NCBI GenBank assembly: GCA_034663635.1
Contig: JAXDJH010000008.1
Coordinates: 145,893-209,892, forward strand
Direction of reading: 5' to 3'
Length of the DNA stretch: 64,000 nucleotides
DNA from: JAXDJH01 sp034663635
GTDB lineage: Bacteria; Actinomycetota; CADDZG01; WHSQ01
Shown here: in pieces, positions 17,612 through 27,004 of the stretch
How the letters are laid out: each line of letters begins with the position of its first letter
How positions within the stretch are numbered: position 1 is the stretch's first letter
Made by a program: the position numbers and the translations under genes
The notes under the pieces: model-generated
Told to the model about the DNA's origin: nothing
Databases searched by the model: none
Seen by the model: the letters and a program-made list of their open reading frames with translations, nothing else

Positions 17612-19215
17612 GTTCGGCAGGCTCCTCCTCTTCGGGAGCCCGCACTCAATCGAGTGAGCTGGTTTCGCTCGCTGAGCGGATGGGCTACCTGCAAGCCCTG
17701 CGCGTCGGCTTCGCCGTTGTCGTGCTGGCCTCGGGCTTGTTCGCGTCCAGCGTCATCGGAGCATCGCTTGCCGATCTAACCCTCTTCACCGCCGCTTATC
17801 TCTTGCTGTCCGCGACCGCTGAAGGATTACGGCGGGCAGGTCGAGGTCGCGGGCTCGCGGTAGTGGGGGGCATGCTTCTCGTTGACGGTATCTATCTCGC
17901 GTGGGTGACTTATGCGACTGGCGGAAGCGAGAGTCCCCTCCGCTTCCTCGTTTACCTCCACATCATCGGCGTCACCCTGCTCGCGTCGTACAGGACGGGA
18001 CTGAAGATCGCGCTGTGGCACTCGCTTCTCTTCTTCGTGGCGTTCTATGCGCAAGCGGCCGACATCCTCGATCCGACAGAAAAGGCCGCCGCTGAGGGAT
18101 CGATCAACGAGTCCATGGTGTTCGCCGTAGTCGCGTTCTGGGTCGTTGCCCTCGGGACGGCATCCTTCTCATCGATCAATGAGCGGGAGCTGAGGCGCCG
18201 GAAGGTCGACTTGGAAGCCATGAACGACACCGCTCAGCGACTCGAGAACGTCTCTGATCCAGATGAGATCGCCCGGGTCTTGTTGGATGCGGTGGGGAAC
18301 GAGTTCGGCTTCAAACGCGGGGCTGTTCTCGCGGCCCCCGACGGAGGCACCCCCAACCTGATGGCATTCCGCGGTCCGAGCGACGCGCCGGAAGCAAAAC
18401 CCCACGTCGACGCAGTCATGGAACGCGCCTGGGAATCTCACGATCCCGTGCTCGTGAAGCAGCTGGACCCCGACGGGGACCCACAGCTCTCGACTCTGCT
18501 TCCGTTCGCGCGCAACGTTGTGGTCATGCCTCTGTTCGCCGAGGGTCAGCCTCTTGGCGTCCTTGTGATCGAACATGCTGCGAAGAGTGGCCCGCGCATC
18601 GAACGTCGCGTCGTCGCGATGGTGCAGCAGTTCGCTTCTCACGCGGGGCTCGCGCTCCGCAACGCGTGGCTTCTGCAACAGGTGCAGAAGATGGCCGACA
18701 CGGACGCATTGACGTCCATCGCGAACCGGCGAACGTTCCAGAGTCTGTTGGACCGAGAGGTGTCGCGCGCCGGTCGCAACGGCGAGCAGGTGACCCTAGT
18801 CATGATCGACATCGACCACTTCAAGAACATCAACGACACGCACGGGCACCAGACGGGCGATGAGGTTCTCAAGGCCACGGCCCTACAGCTTTCGAAGATC
18901 TGCCGCGATTTCGACGTTCCGGCTCGATACGGAGGCGAGGAATTCGCCATCATCCTGCCCTCGTGCTCGTCTAAGGAGTCTCTCGTCGTAGCCGAGCGCT
19001 TGCGGAAATCGATCAGTGAGGCCGAGCTGCCGGTAGCGGTCACCGCGTCGGCGGGCGTGGCGACTTTTCCAGCCCACGCCTCGGACCCCGAGAAGTTGAT
19101 AGCGGCGGCCGACGAGGCTCTCTATGAATCCAAACGGGCGGGCCGTGATCGCGTGACCAGGTCTCGCCGCCGACCTTCCGTCAAGCCGACGGTGTCGCCC
19201 GGCGTAGAGAGCTAG
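17608..19215 (+). CDS. Membrane diguanylate cyclase (GAF-GGDEF)
   Basis: 535 residues from a GTG start overlapping the upstream stop (GTGA). About six membrane segments span residues 30-190, then a helical linker, a GAF domain (about 205-355) and a GGDEF domain (365-520). The active motif GGEEF is at 442-446, the metal segment MIDIDHFKNIND at 399-410, and the inhibitory I-site RDFD at 433-436, five residues before GGEEF. It should make c-di-GMP from two GTP and be product-inhibited. The membrane part and GAF are the likely signal inputs. It is the only intact GGDEF protein in the window; no EAL or HD-GYP partner is present. Confidence 0.93.
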   Translation: MSSAGSSSSGARTQSSELVSLAERMGYLQALRVGFAVVVLASGLFASSVIGASLADLTLFTAAYLLLSATAEGLRRAGRGRGLAVVGGMLLVDGIYLAWVTYATGGSESPLRFLVYLHIIGVTLLASYRTGLKIALWHSLLFFVAFYAQAADILDPTEKAAAEGSINESMVFAVVAFWVVALGTASFSSINERELRRRKVDLEAMNDTAQRLENVSDPDEIARVLLDAVGNEFGFKRGAVLAAPDGGTPNLMAFRGPSDAPEAKPHVDAVMERAWESHDPVLVKQLDPDGDPQLSTLLPFARNVVVMPLFAEGQPLGVLVIEHAAKSGPRIERRVVAMVQQFASHAGLALRNAWLLQQVQKMADTDALTSIANRRTFQSLLDREVSRAGRNGEQVTLVMIDIDHFKNINDTHGHQTGDEVLKATALQLSKICRDFDVPARYGGEEFAIILPSCSSKESLVVAERLRKSISEAELPVAVTASAGVATFPAHASDPEKLIAAADEALYESKRAGRDRVTRSRRRPSVKPTVSPGVES

Positions 19216-19227
19216 TTTCAGCTTTTC

Positions 19228-19725
19228 TCACTTGTAGACACGCCGGCGGAAAACGTCGTTCTCGAGTGAACTCACTCTGTCGAGGATCAGCATCCCGTCG
19301 AGATGATCGATCTCGTGCTGAAAGGCGCGCGCCTCGAACCCTTCCGTTGCGACGACGAGCTCTGAGCCATCGGGGGCGAGGCCCTGAACCACGATCTCCG
19401 TTGCGCGGGCAACGTTTGCCGTCCAGTCGGGAACGCTCATGCACCCTTCACGCCCTACCTCGCGACCACGAGAGGACACGATGACCGGGTCGAACATCAC
19501 GATGGTTCCGTGTGACTTGGTCGCCTTTGGATGAGCGCTCACGTCGAGCGCGAACGCTCGGACGCCGATACCGATCTGCGGAGCAGCGATCCCCACGCAG
19601 GCCGGCGAGGCCCGCATGGTGTCGAGTAAGTCTTGGGCGAGATCTGCATCGGGGGCTGTTCCCGCGGATCGAGCGAGTTCTTTAAGGACCCGTGCTGGGA
19701 GTTGGACCACCTGGCGAACCGCCAC
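19228..19725 (-). CDS. def: Peptide deformylase
   Basis: 165 residues. It removes the formyl group from the N-terminal Met of nascent proteins. All three motifs are present: GIAAPQIG (45-52), EGCMS (93-97, metal Cys95) and HEIDH (137-141, metal histidines and catalytic Glu138). EGCMS with Met rather than Leu is a mild variant of EGCLS. The start lies 3 nt past the stop of the ACT-domain gene upstream, so the two form an operon. Confidence 0.96.
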   Translation of the reverse strand: MAVRQVVQLPARVLKELARSAGTAPDADLAQDLLDTMRASPACVGIAAPQIGIGVRAFALDVSAHPKATKSHGTIVMFDPVIVSSRGREVGREGCMSVPDWTANVARATEIVVQGLAPDGSELVVATEGFEARAFQHEIDHLDGMLILDRVSSLENDVFRRRVYK

Positions 19726-19728
19726 CGT

Positions 19729-20253
19729 TTACAGAACGTCTGACTCGAATGGATGAACGGTGACATCGACCCCGAGCTCGTCCTTTATCCCGGCTAGGTC
19801 TTGGGCCACGTCTTCATCCCCCGCGACGACCTCAAGTAGGAGCGCGTAGACGGGACGCTCGCCTCCGAGAACGCGCGAGCTCAGTGCCGTGATATTCACA
19901 CCGCGCTCGGCGAGAGCCGAGGCGACCTTGAACACGATGCCCGGTTGATCCGCTCCGTAGACCGAAACGACATGGGTCGCGGGCTCTACCTCTAGTGCAG
20001 CCTCCTGGACGGGACGCGCTGTGATCACGAGGCTCAGCTCGCGAGCCACTTCACCAAGACGCTCTTCCAGCGTCGCCGCGTCCACACCGGCGGGCGCACG
20101 CACGGTCAGCATCATCGAGAAGTGGCCGCGCAAGATCGTGGAAGAAACGTCTTCGAGATTGCAGCCCAGCTCGTAGAGGACCTTTGTCACGCCGGCGACT
20201 ATCCCGGGACGGTCGTTACCTATAGCGGTGACTGCGACGAGATCATCAGGCAT
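19729..20253 (-). CDS. Tandem ACT-domain protein (GcvR-like)
   Basis: 174 residues made of two ACT domains, about 5-80 (beginning LVAVTAIGNDRPGIVAGVTK) and 90-165 (beginning HVVSVYGADQPGIVFKVA). The arrangement matches GcvR-type regulators, which sense small molecules, typically amino acids, without binding DNA themselves. It is encoded directly before def. Which ligand it senses cannot be told; no gcv genes are nearby. Confidence 0.85.
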   Translation of the reverse strand: MPDDLVAVTAIGNDRPGIVAGVTKVLYELGCNLEDVSSTILRGHFSMMLTVRAPAGVDAATLEERLGEVARELSLVITARPVQEAALEVEPATHVVSVYGADQPGIVFKVASALAERGVNITALSSRVLGGERPVYALLLEVVAGDEDVAQDLAGIKDELGVDVTVHPFESDVL

Positions 20254-20286
20254 GACCGCGAGGCTACTAGAGAGGTCGAAGACCGT

Positions 20287-21879
20287 TCAGTCTGCGACCG
20301 GTAGCTCCAGCCACGAGCGCGATAGGAAGAGCATGTTCTGCGCCCGGGTCGTGTCCGGCGCGACCCAGGTGTTGCTCGATGAAGCGATGCGCAGCTCGAG
20401 GTGGTGGTCCTTCGTCACGATGTAATCCTTGTCGATAAATTCGAGATCGAACGTGTACCGCTCGCCGTCATTCAGATCGCTGGGTTTCTCCCATGAGTCC
20501 CTGTAACGAGCGTTCATGAAAGCCCGCGAGATGACCGAGCATCCTCCCGCCGACCCGACGTCGCACAAAACCGCTATGAAGTGCGTGCTAGGGGAATCGG
20601 AGGCGGCTGATAGATGGAGCACCGGCCGGCCCTCGATCCGAAGCCCACTCGAGTTCTTGACCTCGACGGCAACCCAGCGGGAACTCGCTGGTCCGCGCAG
20701 GATCTCGGATTCAGTAAGCGTCCCGTCGTCTGAGTATTTGAACTCTTTGGGACCGTCGAAAGAGAGGTGGAGCTTGTCGTCCGGGCCCCAGGTTTCTTGT
20801 TCGTGCCATTCTTTGTCGCTCGACTGGACGTACACCGCGGGCTCGTCCTCCACGCCGTTGTGCACGCCGTAGAGCCAGCGATCCAGCCATCGCTCGAGGA
20901 AGGCATCCCATTGTGCCCATCTCCCTCGCGGCGAAGCGTGCGGCCACTGTCCGAGGACCATCACCTTCTCGGTCTTCAGCGCCTGGAACCACGCGGTGCC
21001 TTCCCACGTCTTGACGTTGAAGTCGAGCAGTCCGTGAGTCACGAGCACCGGGACTTCCACGCGATCGGCAAGTCGCAGGTAATCGCGCTCTTTCCAGAAG
21101 TCGTCGTAGACGGGATCAGTGCTGTATCCCCGCATGAACTTGTCGACGCGGTCACACGGATTCCAGCGCATCGCGATCTGCTCCGCGTGGGTGTAGCTGG
21201 TCGGGTCGGGCGGTGGGAGGAAGCCGTACGCAAACATGAAGTCTGTAGGAGTGTCAGAGGGTGGATCCGCGTCCGCGGACTCGCCCGAGTACGTGGAGCG
21301 CGTTCCTTGTTGGTACGCGTAGCCCCACCACCGGCTGATCGCCGAGATCGGGATGATCGTCGCTAGGTGCGGCGGGCGCTCAACGGCCGCTGCATTGGCA
21401 GTGGTGCCGTCATACGAAGCACCGGTCATCGCGACCTTTCCGTTCGACCAGTCGCGAGTCCCGAACCATTCGACCAGGTCGTAGCCGTCGTGGCGCTCGT
21501 TGATGCCGCCGTAATCCCAACACCCTCCGGAGTTGTAGGTCCCACGGACGTCGGCGAGCACGTATGCGTATCCCTTGGGCACGAACAGGGCCGCGTCGCC
21601 GGCCGGCAGGTTGGTCTCTACCGGATCTAGAGCCTTGTAGAGCGAGTGATAGGGCGTTAGGCTCAGGATCACCGGGACGTCGACGCCCTTGGGAGTCACC
21701 GGGCGGTAGATATCCGCGGCCAGCTCGACCCCGTCCCTCATCTCGACCCAGACCCTCTCGTAGGTGAACTCGGAGTAGGTGGGTCGGGGCCCGGCCCCCG
21801 TTTCAGCCCGGCCGGCGGTCGGCAAGCCGGCCACACAGCAGGCCAGGATGGCGACGGCTAGAGCTCTCAGGGAGGCCAT
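20287..21879 (-). CDS. Secreted CocE/X-Pro dipeptidyl-peptidase-like hydrolase
   Basis: 530 residues from the ATG at 21879 (GGAG upstream, signal peptide ending GRAE); the open frame extends further but without a start signal. An alpha/beta-hydrolase domain carries the nucleophile Ser155 in MTGASYDG, with VRGTYNSGG before it as the oxyanion-side block, an Asp in HGLLDFNV and His in GQWPHASP. A C-terminal jelly-roll domain (about 350-530) is typical of the CocE/NonD and X-Pro peptidase group. It probably hydrolyses esters or peptides outside the cell; substrate unknown. Confidence 0.9.
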   Translation of the reverse strand: MASLRALAVAILACCVAGLPTAGRAETGAGPRPTYSEFTYERVWVEMRDGVELAADIYRPVTPKGVDVPVILSLTPYHSLYKALDPVETNLPAGDAALFVPKGYAYVLADVRGTYNSGGCWDYGGINERHDGYDLVEWFGTRDWSNGKVAMTGASYDGTTANAAAVERPPHLATIIPISAISRWWGYAYQQGTRSTYSGESADADPPSDTPTDFMFAYGFLPPPDPTSYTHAEQIAMRWNPCDRVDKFMRGYSTDPVYDDFWKERDYLRLADRVEVPVLVTHGLLDFNVKTWEGTAWFQALKTEKVMVLGQWPHASPRGRWAQWDAFLERWLDRWLYGVHNGVEDEPAVYVQSSDKEWHEQETWGPDDKLHLSFDGPKEFKYSDDGTLTESEILRGPASSRWVAVEVKNSSGLRIEGRPVLHLSAASDSPSTHFIAVLCDVGSAGGCSVISRAFMNARYRDSWEKPSDLNDGERYTFDLEFIDKDYIVTKDHHLELRIASSSNTWVAPDTTRAQNMLFLSRSWLELPVAD

Positions 21880-22010
21880 GCCTAGGGGTTCTCCGCCCCC
21901 TGGGGGCGCTCCTCCCCCAGGAATTTCCGCACTTTTGCGTACACACCCGCTAAGCGTGGACGCCGAAGTTCTACATACAAGAGAGAGCAAGCTCGTGAGG
22001 AGGTCCTGAG

Positions 22011-22169
22011 ATGTATGCCCGCGAAACCGCTGCCCCCAAAGAAGTCGACAAGGACGCCTACGAATCCGTTGACGAAAAGACCGTCGAGTGGCTCAAAGCC
22101 CAGGTAGCGGAGCGGAGACAAGCCCGCAAGTCCGGTCAGCTGCACCCCGAACTAATCGGCCGTTCGTAA
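22011..22169 (+). CDS. Small charged protein, 52 residues
   Basis: A short gene with a strong GAGGAGG eight bases before the ATG, and 52 codons ending in TAA. The product is hydrophilic and helical (MYARETAAPKEVDKDAY at the start, WLKAQVAERRQARKSGQL later), with no signal peptide. No family is recognised. It is followed by msrB 55 nt downstream on the same strand and may be co-transcribed with it. The ribosome site and codon pattern make it likely real. Confidence 0.7.
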   Translation: MYARETAAPKEVDKDAYESVDEKTVEWLKAQVAERRQARKSGQLHPELIGRS

Positions 22170-22224
22170 CCACCTAAAGCCTCCCTGCTCCTAGACTTCT
22201 CCTCCTACGGAGAAAGAGGAGCCC

Positions 22225-22626
22225 ATGAGCGATACAACGGCGACGCCAGACCAGGTCTGGAAAGAGAAACTCACACCCGAGCAATACGCGATCCTTCGAG
22301 AGAAGGGCACCGAGCGTCCCTTCACAGGCAAATATGTCGACACCGAGGACCCCGGCCTCTATCGCTGTGCCGGCTGCGGGGCCGAGTTGTTCCGCTCCAA
22401 CGACAAGTTCCACTCGGGTTCCGGATGGCCCAGCTTCACCGATCCAGCCGTCTCCGAGAACGTCGAGCTCCACGACGACACGAGCTATGGGATGCATCGG
22501 GTCGAGGTGACCTGCAAGAACTGCGGAGGGCATCTGGGCCACGTCTTCGACGATGGGCCCGGCGAGAGCGGCAAGCGGTACTGCATCAACTCGTGCGCGC
22601 TGGATCTCGATCCCGAGAGCCCCTGA
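22225..22626 (+). CDS. msrB: Peptide-methionine (R)-S-oxide reductase
   Basis: 133 residues. It repairs oxidised methionine (R-sulfoxide) using thioredoxin. Zinc is held by C48/C51 (CAGC) and C97/C100 (CKNC); the catalytic cysteine is C120 in KRYCINSCAL, inside the family block GKRYCIN. SGSGWPSF (64-71) and GHLGHVFDDGP are also canonical. GAGGAG precedes the ATG. No msrA is adjacent. Confidence 0.97.
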   Translation: MSDTTATPDQVWKEKLTPEQYAILREKGTERPFTGKYVDTEDPGLYRCAGCGAELFRSNDKFHSGSGWPSFTDPAVSENVELHDDTSYGMHRVEVTCKNCGGHLGHVFDDGPGESGKRYCINSCALDLDPESP

Positions 22627-22635
22627 ACCGAGCCC

Positions 22636-24150
22636 TCAGGGGCGAGATAGCGTGCCCGACTCCCTAGGTCGCACCTCGTCTACGAGATGACCATCGGCCA
22701 TGTGGAAGATCGCATCGAAGTAGGACGCGATCTCTTCGTTGTGGGTTGCGACCAGACAACAGGTCCCCTCTTCGGCAGCTGCGCGTAGAACACGGAACAC
22801 CCCTCTCGCCCAAAGAGCGTCCTGGTGACCGCTCGGCTCGTCGGCGAGCAAGAGCCTGGGTCTCAGAAGCAGAGCGCGGGCGAGAGCCGTTCGTTGCTGC
22901 TGGCCCACCGATGTCTCGAGGGGGACTCGGTCTTGCAACTCCTCGAGCCCCAGCTCGGCGAGAAGCTCGTCGACTCGCTCCCCCATCTCGTCAAGTCTCC
23001 CGTCCAGCCGAGCGGGGTACTCGATGTTCTTTCGAACCGAGAGCTCTTCGATGAGGCCGAGCTTCTGAGGGACCACCGCTACATCGCTCCAGGGCAAGTT
23101 ATCCGTGTGCTCCATCTCTTTGCCCGCCCACGAGATCGATCCGCCGTCGGGGCTCTCCCACCCGGCCAGGAGGTTGAGCAGAGTGGTCTTGCCCGACCCC
23201 GATCGGCCCATGAGGCCGAGGAGATGAGCCGAGGGGAGGTCTAGAGAAACGTCCTCGACTGCATGCACGATCTCGGAACCACGCGTGTACGTCTTCGTCA
23301 CGCCATCCAGCTGCAAGAGCTGGATGCGTGAACGTTCAGCGAACTGCGTCGGCGAAACCTCTGGGACGGACGAGCGCACTGCGGAGGGGCGCATGTAAAG
23401 AGCGCTCCCCCGCGCGGCAGCGACGACGTCGCGCGTCTGGGAAGCGTGGATCTTCGTGTCGTGCGCGTGAGCTCCCTTGAGAAGCCCGTGATCGATCTCG
23501 ATGGATGTATCGGCCATGCGCGAGACCTTCGGGTCGTGAGTCGCGATGACGAATGCCGTTCCGGCTCGAGTCAGGTCTCGGACGACCTCGAGCAACGCTT
23601 CTCCCGAGGCCGAGTCCAACTCGGCAGTTGGTTCGTCGGCCACGACGACGCGGGGGCCGGTCATCATGACCTGTGCGAAAGCGGCCCGCTGTTGTTCTCC
23701 ACCCGACAGCTCGTGGGGAAGATGATCTCTCCTGTGCGCGATCTCCAGCTTCTCGAGGATCTCGTCGGCTTCGGGCGCGTTCGGATGAGGTGAGCGGCCC
23801 GATGCAAGCCTCAGGTGCTCCACCACAGTCAGGTAGCTGACGAAGTTGTCGGAAGGGCGTTGAAAGATGTAGCCCACAACGCCGTCCCTGATTCGGCGAA
23901 GTCTTCGGGACGAAAGCGCCGTCAGGTCCACCCCATCCACGACGACGGTTCCGGTGGTGGGGCGATCCATCCCCGCCAGGAGGCGAAGAAGCGAAGATTT
24001 CCCACTTCCCGATGGGCCCACCAGGGCGCTCACTGCAGCCCAGGGAAGATCGATGTCTATGCCTTCCAGCGCGCGGACCCTGCCCGAGTCGGTCCAGTAG
24101 GTCTTCACGAGCTGACGGCAAGAAACCGCGAATTGGGACTCATGCTGCAA
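22636..24150 (-). CDS. ABC transporter protein with two fused ATPase domains
   Basis: 504 residues with two complete ATP-binding cassettes of the LolD/MacB type. Domain 1: Walker A GPSGSGKSS (45-53), signature LSGGEQQR, Walker B VVVADEPTAEL. Domain 2: Walker A GRSGSGKTT, a diverged signature SVGQQQR in place of SGGQ, Walker B LLLADEPSGHQD. Fusing both ATPases is unusual for this family, in which one small ATPase normally dimerises. It overlaps the permease gene upstream by 11 nt, so the two form one transporter. Confidence 0.92.
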   Translation of the reverse strand: MQHESQFAVSCRQLVKTYWTDSGRVRALEGIDIDLPWAAVSALVGPSGSGKSSLLRLLAGMDRPTTGTVVVDGVDLTALSSRRLRRIRDGVVGYIFQRPSDNFVSYLTVVEHLRLASGRSPHPNAPEADEILEKLEIAHRRDHLPHELSGGEQQRAAFAQVMMTGPRVVVADEPTAELDSASGEALLEVVRDLTRAGTAFVIATHDPKVSRMADTSIEIDHGLLKGAHAHDTKIHASQTRDVVAAARGSALYMRPSAVRSSVPEVSPTQFAERSRIQLLQLDGVTKTYTRGSEIVHAVEDVSLDLPSAHLLGLMGRSGSGKTTLLNLLAGWESPDGGSISWAGKEMEHTDNLPWSDVAVVPQKLGLIEELSVRKNIEYPARLDGRLDEMGERVDELLAELGLEELQDRVPLETSVGQQQRTALARALLLRPRLLLADEPSGHQDALWARGVFRVLRAAAEEGTCCLVATHNEEIASYFDAIFHMADGHLVDEVRPRESGTLSRP

Positions 24151-26902
24151 GGCGCATCACCTCTGCGAAATTCGCACGCTCCGCGGTTCGGTTCGTCACG
24201 ATCCCGCCCGCGATAGCAACGATCGCCAGCAGCGCTCCACATCCGATCAAGAGTTCGACGGGAATCTCGAACAACGAGTTCGGAGGGATCCTTTTCAAAG
24301 GTTCGATCTCCTCCAGGATCAATCGCGCCGCCAGCAGCGCGAGAGCGGTTGCCACCGCGAACGCCGCAAGCAGCATGCCGCCGAGTTCGAATACCAAAGA
24401 GAACCGGTGTTTGGAGTTACTTAAGCCCATACGGCGAGACAACGCGAAGGAGACGATGCGGTTGCGCTGCCGCGCTTGCAGGTACATGACGAGAGCGACG
24501 ATGGCGAGCAGCCCGGCACCGAATCCGAGAGACTTGAGATATCCGAAAGTGCGGGTGACCGTGACGATGGAGGGGATCGTCCGCACCTCCAGGGCGGTAA
24601 GCGTCTGGAAGATCGTCGTTTCGGAGGCCGCGAGCGAATCCAAGATGGGTCTAGTGGGCCCCTTGATCCAAAGCTCCGTTCCGTTCGACGTGTCTTTCAA
24701 CACATCGGGGAAGCCGGCCTCTTCATTGAATCGTTCGATCGCCGTTACGTCGATCGCTACCAGCGGATCCTCGAGGGTTGCACCAGGGAACTCGCGGGCG
24801 AGGTCCACTACCTCAACCGGGATCGTCACGTGACCTATCTGCAAGGAGTCGACCGCGTCGTCTGGCCATCCGGCGATGACCACAGGGACGCGATCCCCAC
24901 CGCTGTCTCCGAGGCGTTCGGCTAGATCGTCCAGGGACTTGGACGCGAACGAATCGCTCCAGTACGCAGCGCCGGCGAAGCTACTGGGATCGATGGCCAG
25001 GACGTCTACGGGTGAATCGCGGCCCGGCAGGAGCCCGGCCGATGGAAGCTTCGTCACCTTCGTGAGGGGGAAATCGACGTCGGCGGGAGCTGGTTGGTCG
25101 TAGCGGATCTGTGCCTGGACGTCACTCCCAACGAACAAGAGTGATTTCGCATTCACGGTTGTCTCCAGCGAACTCACAACCGTTTGTGCGTAGACCAGGA
25201 TGCCGAGGGCGAGAGCGCAGGCTGTCACCAGGACGACCGCCAACCTTCTCGCTCCGGCCAATCGGTGCAGGGTGAGATAGGCAGAGTCGCCGAAACCTCT
25301 GCTCCCCTTCACAAGGCGTTTGAGTGGCGGTTGCATCGCGCGGGCCGCGAGGCCGGCGAAACCACCAATGAAGAAGATCGGAAAAAGCAGCAGATACGCG
25401 CTGGGTCGGGACACGCTGCCCGCTTCCTGGACGATAGCCCGTCCGTTCAGCAGGCTACGGAGACAGAAACCGGCTATGGCGAGCACCCCTATCTCCCATG
25501 GAAGGGACACGAGGCCACGCAACCTCGACGAAGCGGTCTCGGACTGTCGAAGGAAGGAGATGGTCGCAACGATGCTGATCAGAGCCACAGCCACCGGGAT
25601 TCCGAAGCCTGCAGATCTGAGCCCGGCATCTCGCGCTTCGACATCTATCGCGCCGTCGGGTCCCAAAGTCGCCACGATCAGATAAGCGAGCCCGAAACCG
25701 GCCGCCGTCCCGAGGGCCACGGGAAGCAGCGACTCGATCGCCGTCTTGAAGCCGACTGCGGCCGCGCTGGTGCCGCGAGCGAATAGCAGCGCCGCCTCCG
25801 TCCGCCGGCGGGCGATCACGAACACTCCGGCCGACGCGATCACCGTGAGGGCGACGATCGTCCCAGCGGTCGAAAGGAGATCGACCGGAGCCTTGATCGC
25901 GGAGATCTGCTCGTCGACGTGCGGAACGATGCTCGAAAGGAGAGAGTTGAATTGCCCCACCCCTGCGGAGTTCACGCAGAAAGACGTGCAGAAGAAGGCC
26001 CGGCCCAGCCGCGAGTCTGCATCCCCGAAGTCGGACTGGAAAACCGCGAAGCGCTTCTCCAGCTCTCGCGCAACCGGGAGGGTCAACGGCTCGCGCGTTC
26101 TGATCGGATACTCCCAACTGAAGCGCGCATCCCCGTACCCGAGCGCAGGAGCTACGTCTGCAAGAGTTTCCGGAGACGCCAGCGCGAACGGAGGAGGTTC
26201 CGGATCGCCCAGAAGCTGTGGGTAGATCTGTTGAATCAACGATCCCCAGTAAGGCGTTGCGTACGCGGATTTGACCAGTGCCCGGTAGATGCCGGCGACC
26301 TTCACGGATCGCTCGACTCCCTGAGAGCTGAAGACGACGTCGTCGCCTACGCGCGCGCCTAAAGTGTCCGCGATGGTGTCGGCCATCCAGATGCCCTCGC
26401 CTTCGGGGTCGCCTTCGATCTGAACGACGTGTTCGGGCCAACCTGTCTTCGACAACAACCGAACTTGAAGTGGCGCGGCATGGCCCGTCTTCGTGACCGT
26501 GACGGTCGGACCCAGGATCGTCATCACCGGGTCTCCCAGATTCTCGATGTCATCGAGGTGACGCTCGAGGATCTCACTGCGCGCGACCCAGGTGGGATCT
26601 CCCACTTCACCGACTCTCGGTCCCCTGTCAAAAAAGACCCTGGGGTCGTGCTTGTCGAGGATGTAACTGTCGCCCTGCGTAACGGTGATGCCGACGCCGA
26701 AACGCGACGCGCCTCTAACGGAGTCGGCCAGAGCATCGCTCTCGGCTGCAGAGATGAACAGCGGATAGGAGGCGGTCGCGAGGGCGAGCAAGAGAGCACC
26801 CGTCGCCACCGACACGAACAAACCCGGGAAGCGAAGAAGCAGGAGTGGCGCCTTCATCCAAAGCGGGTTGGACCTGCTGTGCGTGTCGCTTCCTTTAGAC
26901 AC
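24140..26902 (-). CDS. FtsX/MacB-type ABC permease, large
   Basis: 920 residues from a GTG start with GAGAGGGGATAG upstream. It has one N-terminal membrane segment (about 28-50), a large extracytoplasmic domain (55-330), a block of membrane helices (345-540 and 555-575), a second outer domain and three C-terminal helices, the layout of duplicated FtsX-like permeases. These usually export or extract lipids, lipoproteins or peptides, or pass mechanical signals, rather than import small solutes. It is coupled to the double ATPase gene. Substrate unknown; no adaptor or histidine kinase is adjacent. Confidence 0.88.
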   Translation of the reverse strand: MSKGSDTHSRSNPLWMKAPLLLLRFPGLFVSVATGALLLALATASYPLFISAAESDALADSVRGASRFGVGITVTQGDSYILDKHDPRVFFDRGPRVGEVGDPTWVARSEILERHLDDIENLGDPVMTILGPTVTVTKTGHAAPLQVRLLSKTGWPEHVVQIEGDPEGEGIWMADTIADTLGARVGDDVVFSSQGVERSVKVAGIYRALVKSAYATPYWGSLIQQIYPQLLGDPEPPPFALASPETLADVAPALGYGDARFSWEYPIRTREPLTLPVARELEKRFAVFQSDFGDADSRLGRAFFCTSFCVNSAGVGQFNSLLSSIVPHVDEQISAIKAPVDLLSTAGTIVALTVIASAGVFVIARRRTEAALLFARGTSAAAVGFKTAIESLLPVALGTAAGFGLAYLIVATLGPDGAIDVEARDAGLRSAGFGIPVAVALISIVATISFLRQSETASSRLRGLVSLPWEIGVLAIAGFCLRSLLNGRAIVQEAGSVSRPSAYLLLFPIFFIGGFAGLAARAMQPPLKRLVKGSRGFGDSAYLTLHRLAGARRLAVVLVTACALALGILVYAQTVVSSLETTVNAKSLLFVGSDVQAQIRYDQPAPADVDFPLTKVTKLPSAGLLPGRDSPVDVLAIDPSSFAGAAYWSDSFASKSLDDLAERLGDSGGDRVPVVIAGWPDDAVDSLQIGHVTIPVEVVDLAREFPGATLEDPLVAIDVTAIERFNEEAGFPDVLKDTSNGTELWIKGPTRPILDSLAASETTIFQTLTALEVRTIPSIVTVTRTFGYLKSLGFGAGLLAIVALVMYLQARQRNRIVSFALSRRMGLSNSKHRFSLVFELGGMLLAAFAVATALALLAARLILEEIEPLKRIPPNSLFEIPVELLIGCGALLAIVAIAGGIVTNRTAERANFAEVMRLAA

Positions 26903-27004
26903 CTATCCCCTCTCACAACGGTTGCTTCAGCTACTACGACACTAGTGGCGCGCAGGTTCCCCTGTCTACTATGCGAGTAGTAGCGATGCGGCTATAAATG
27001 CACC

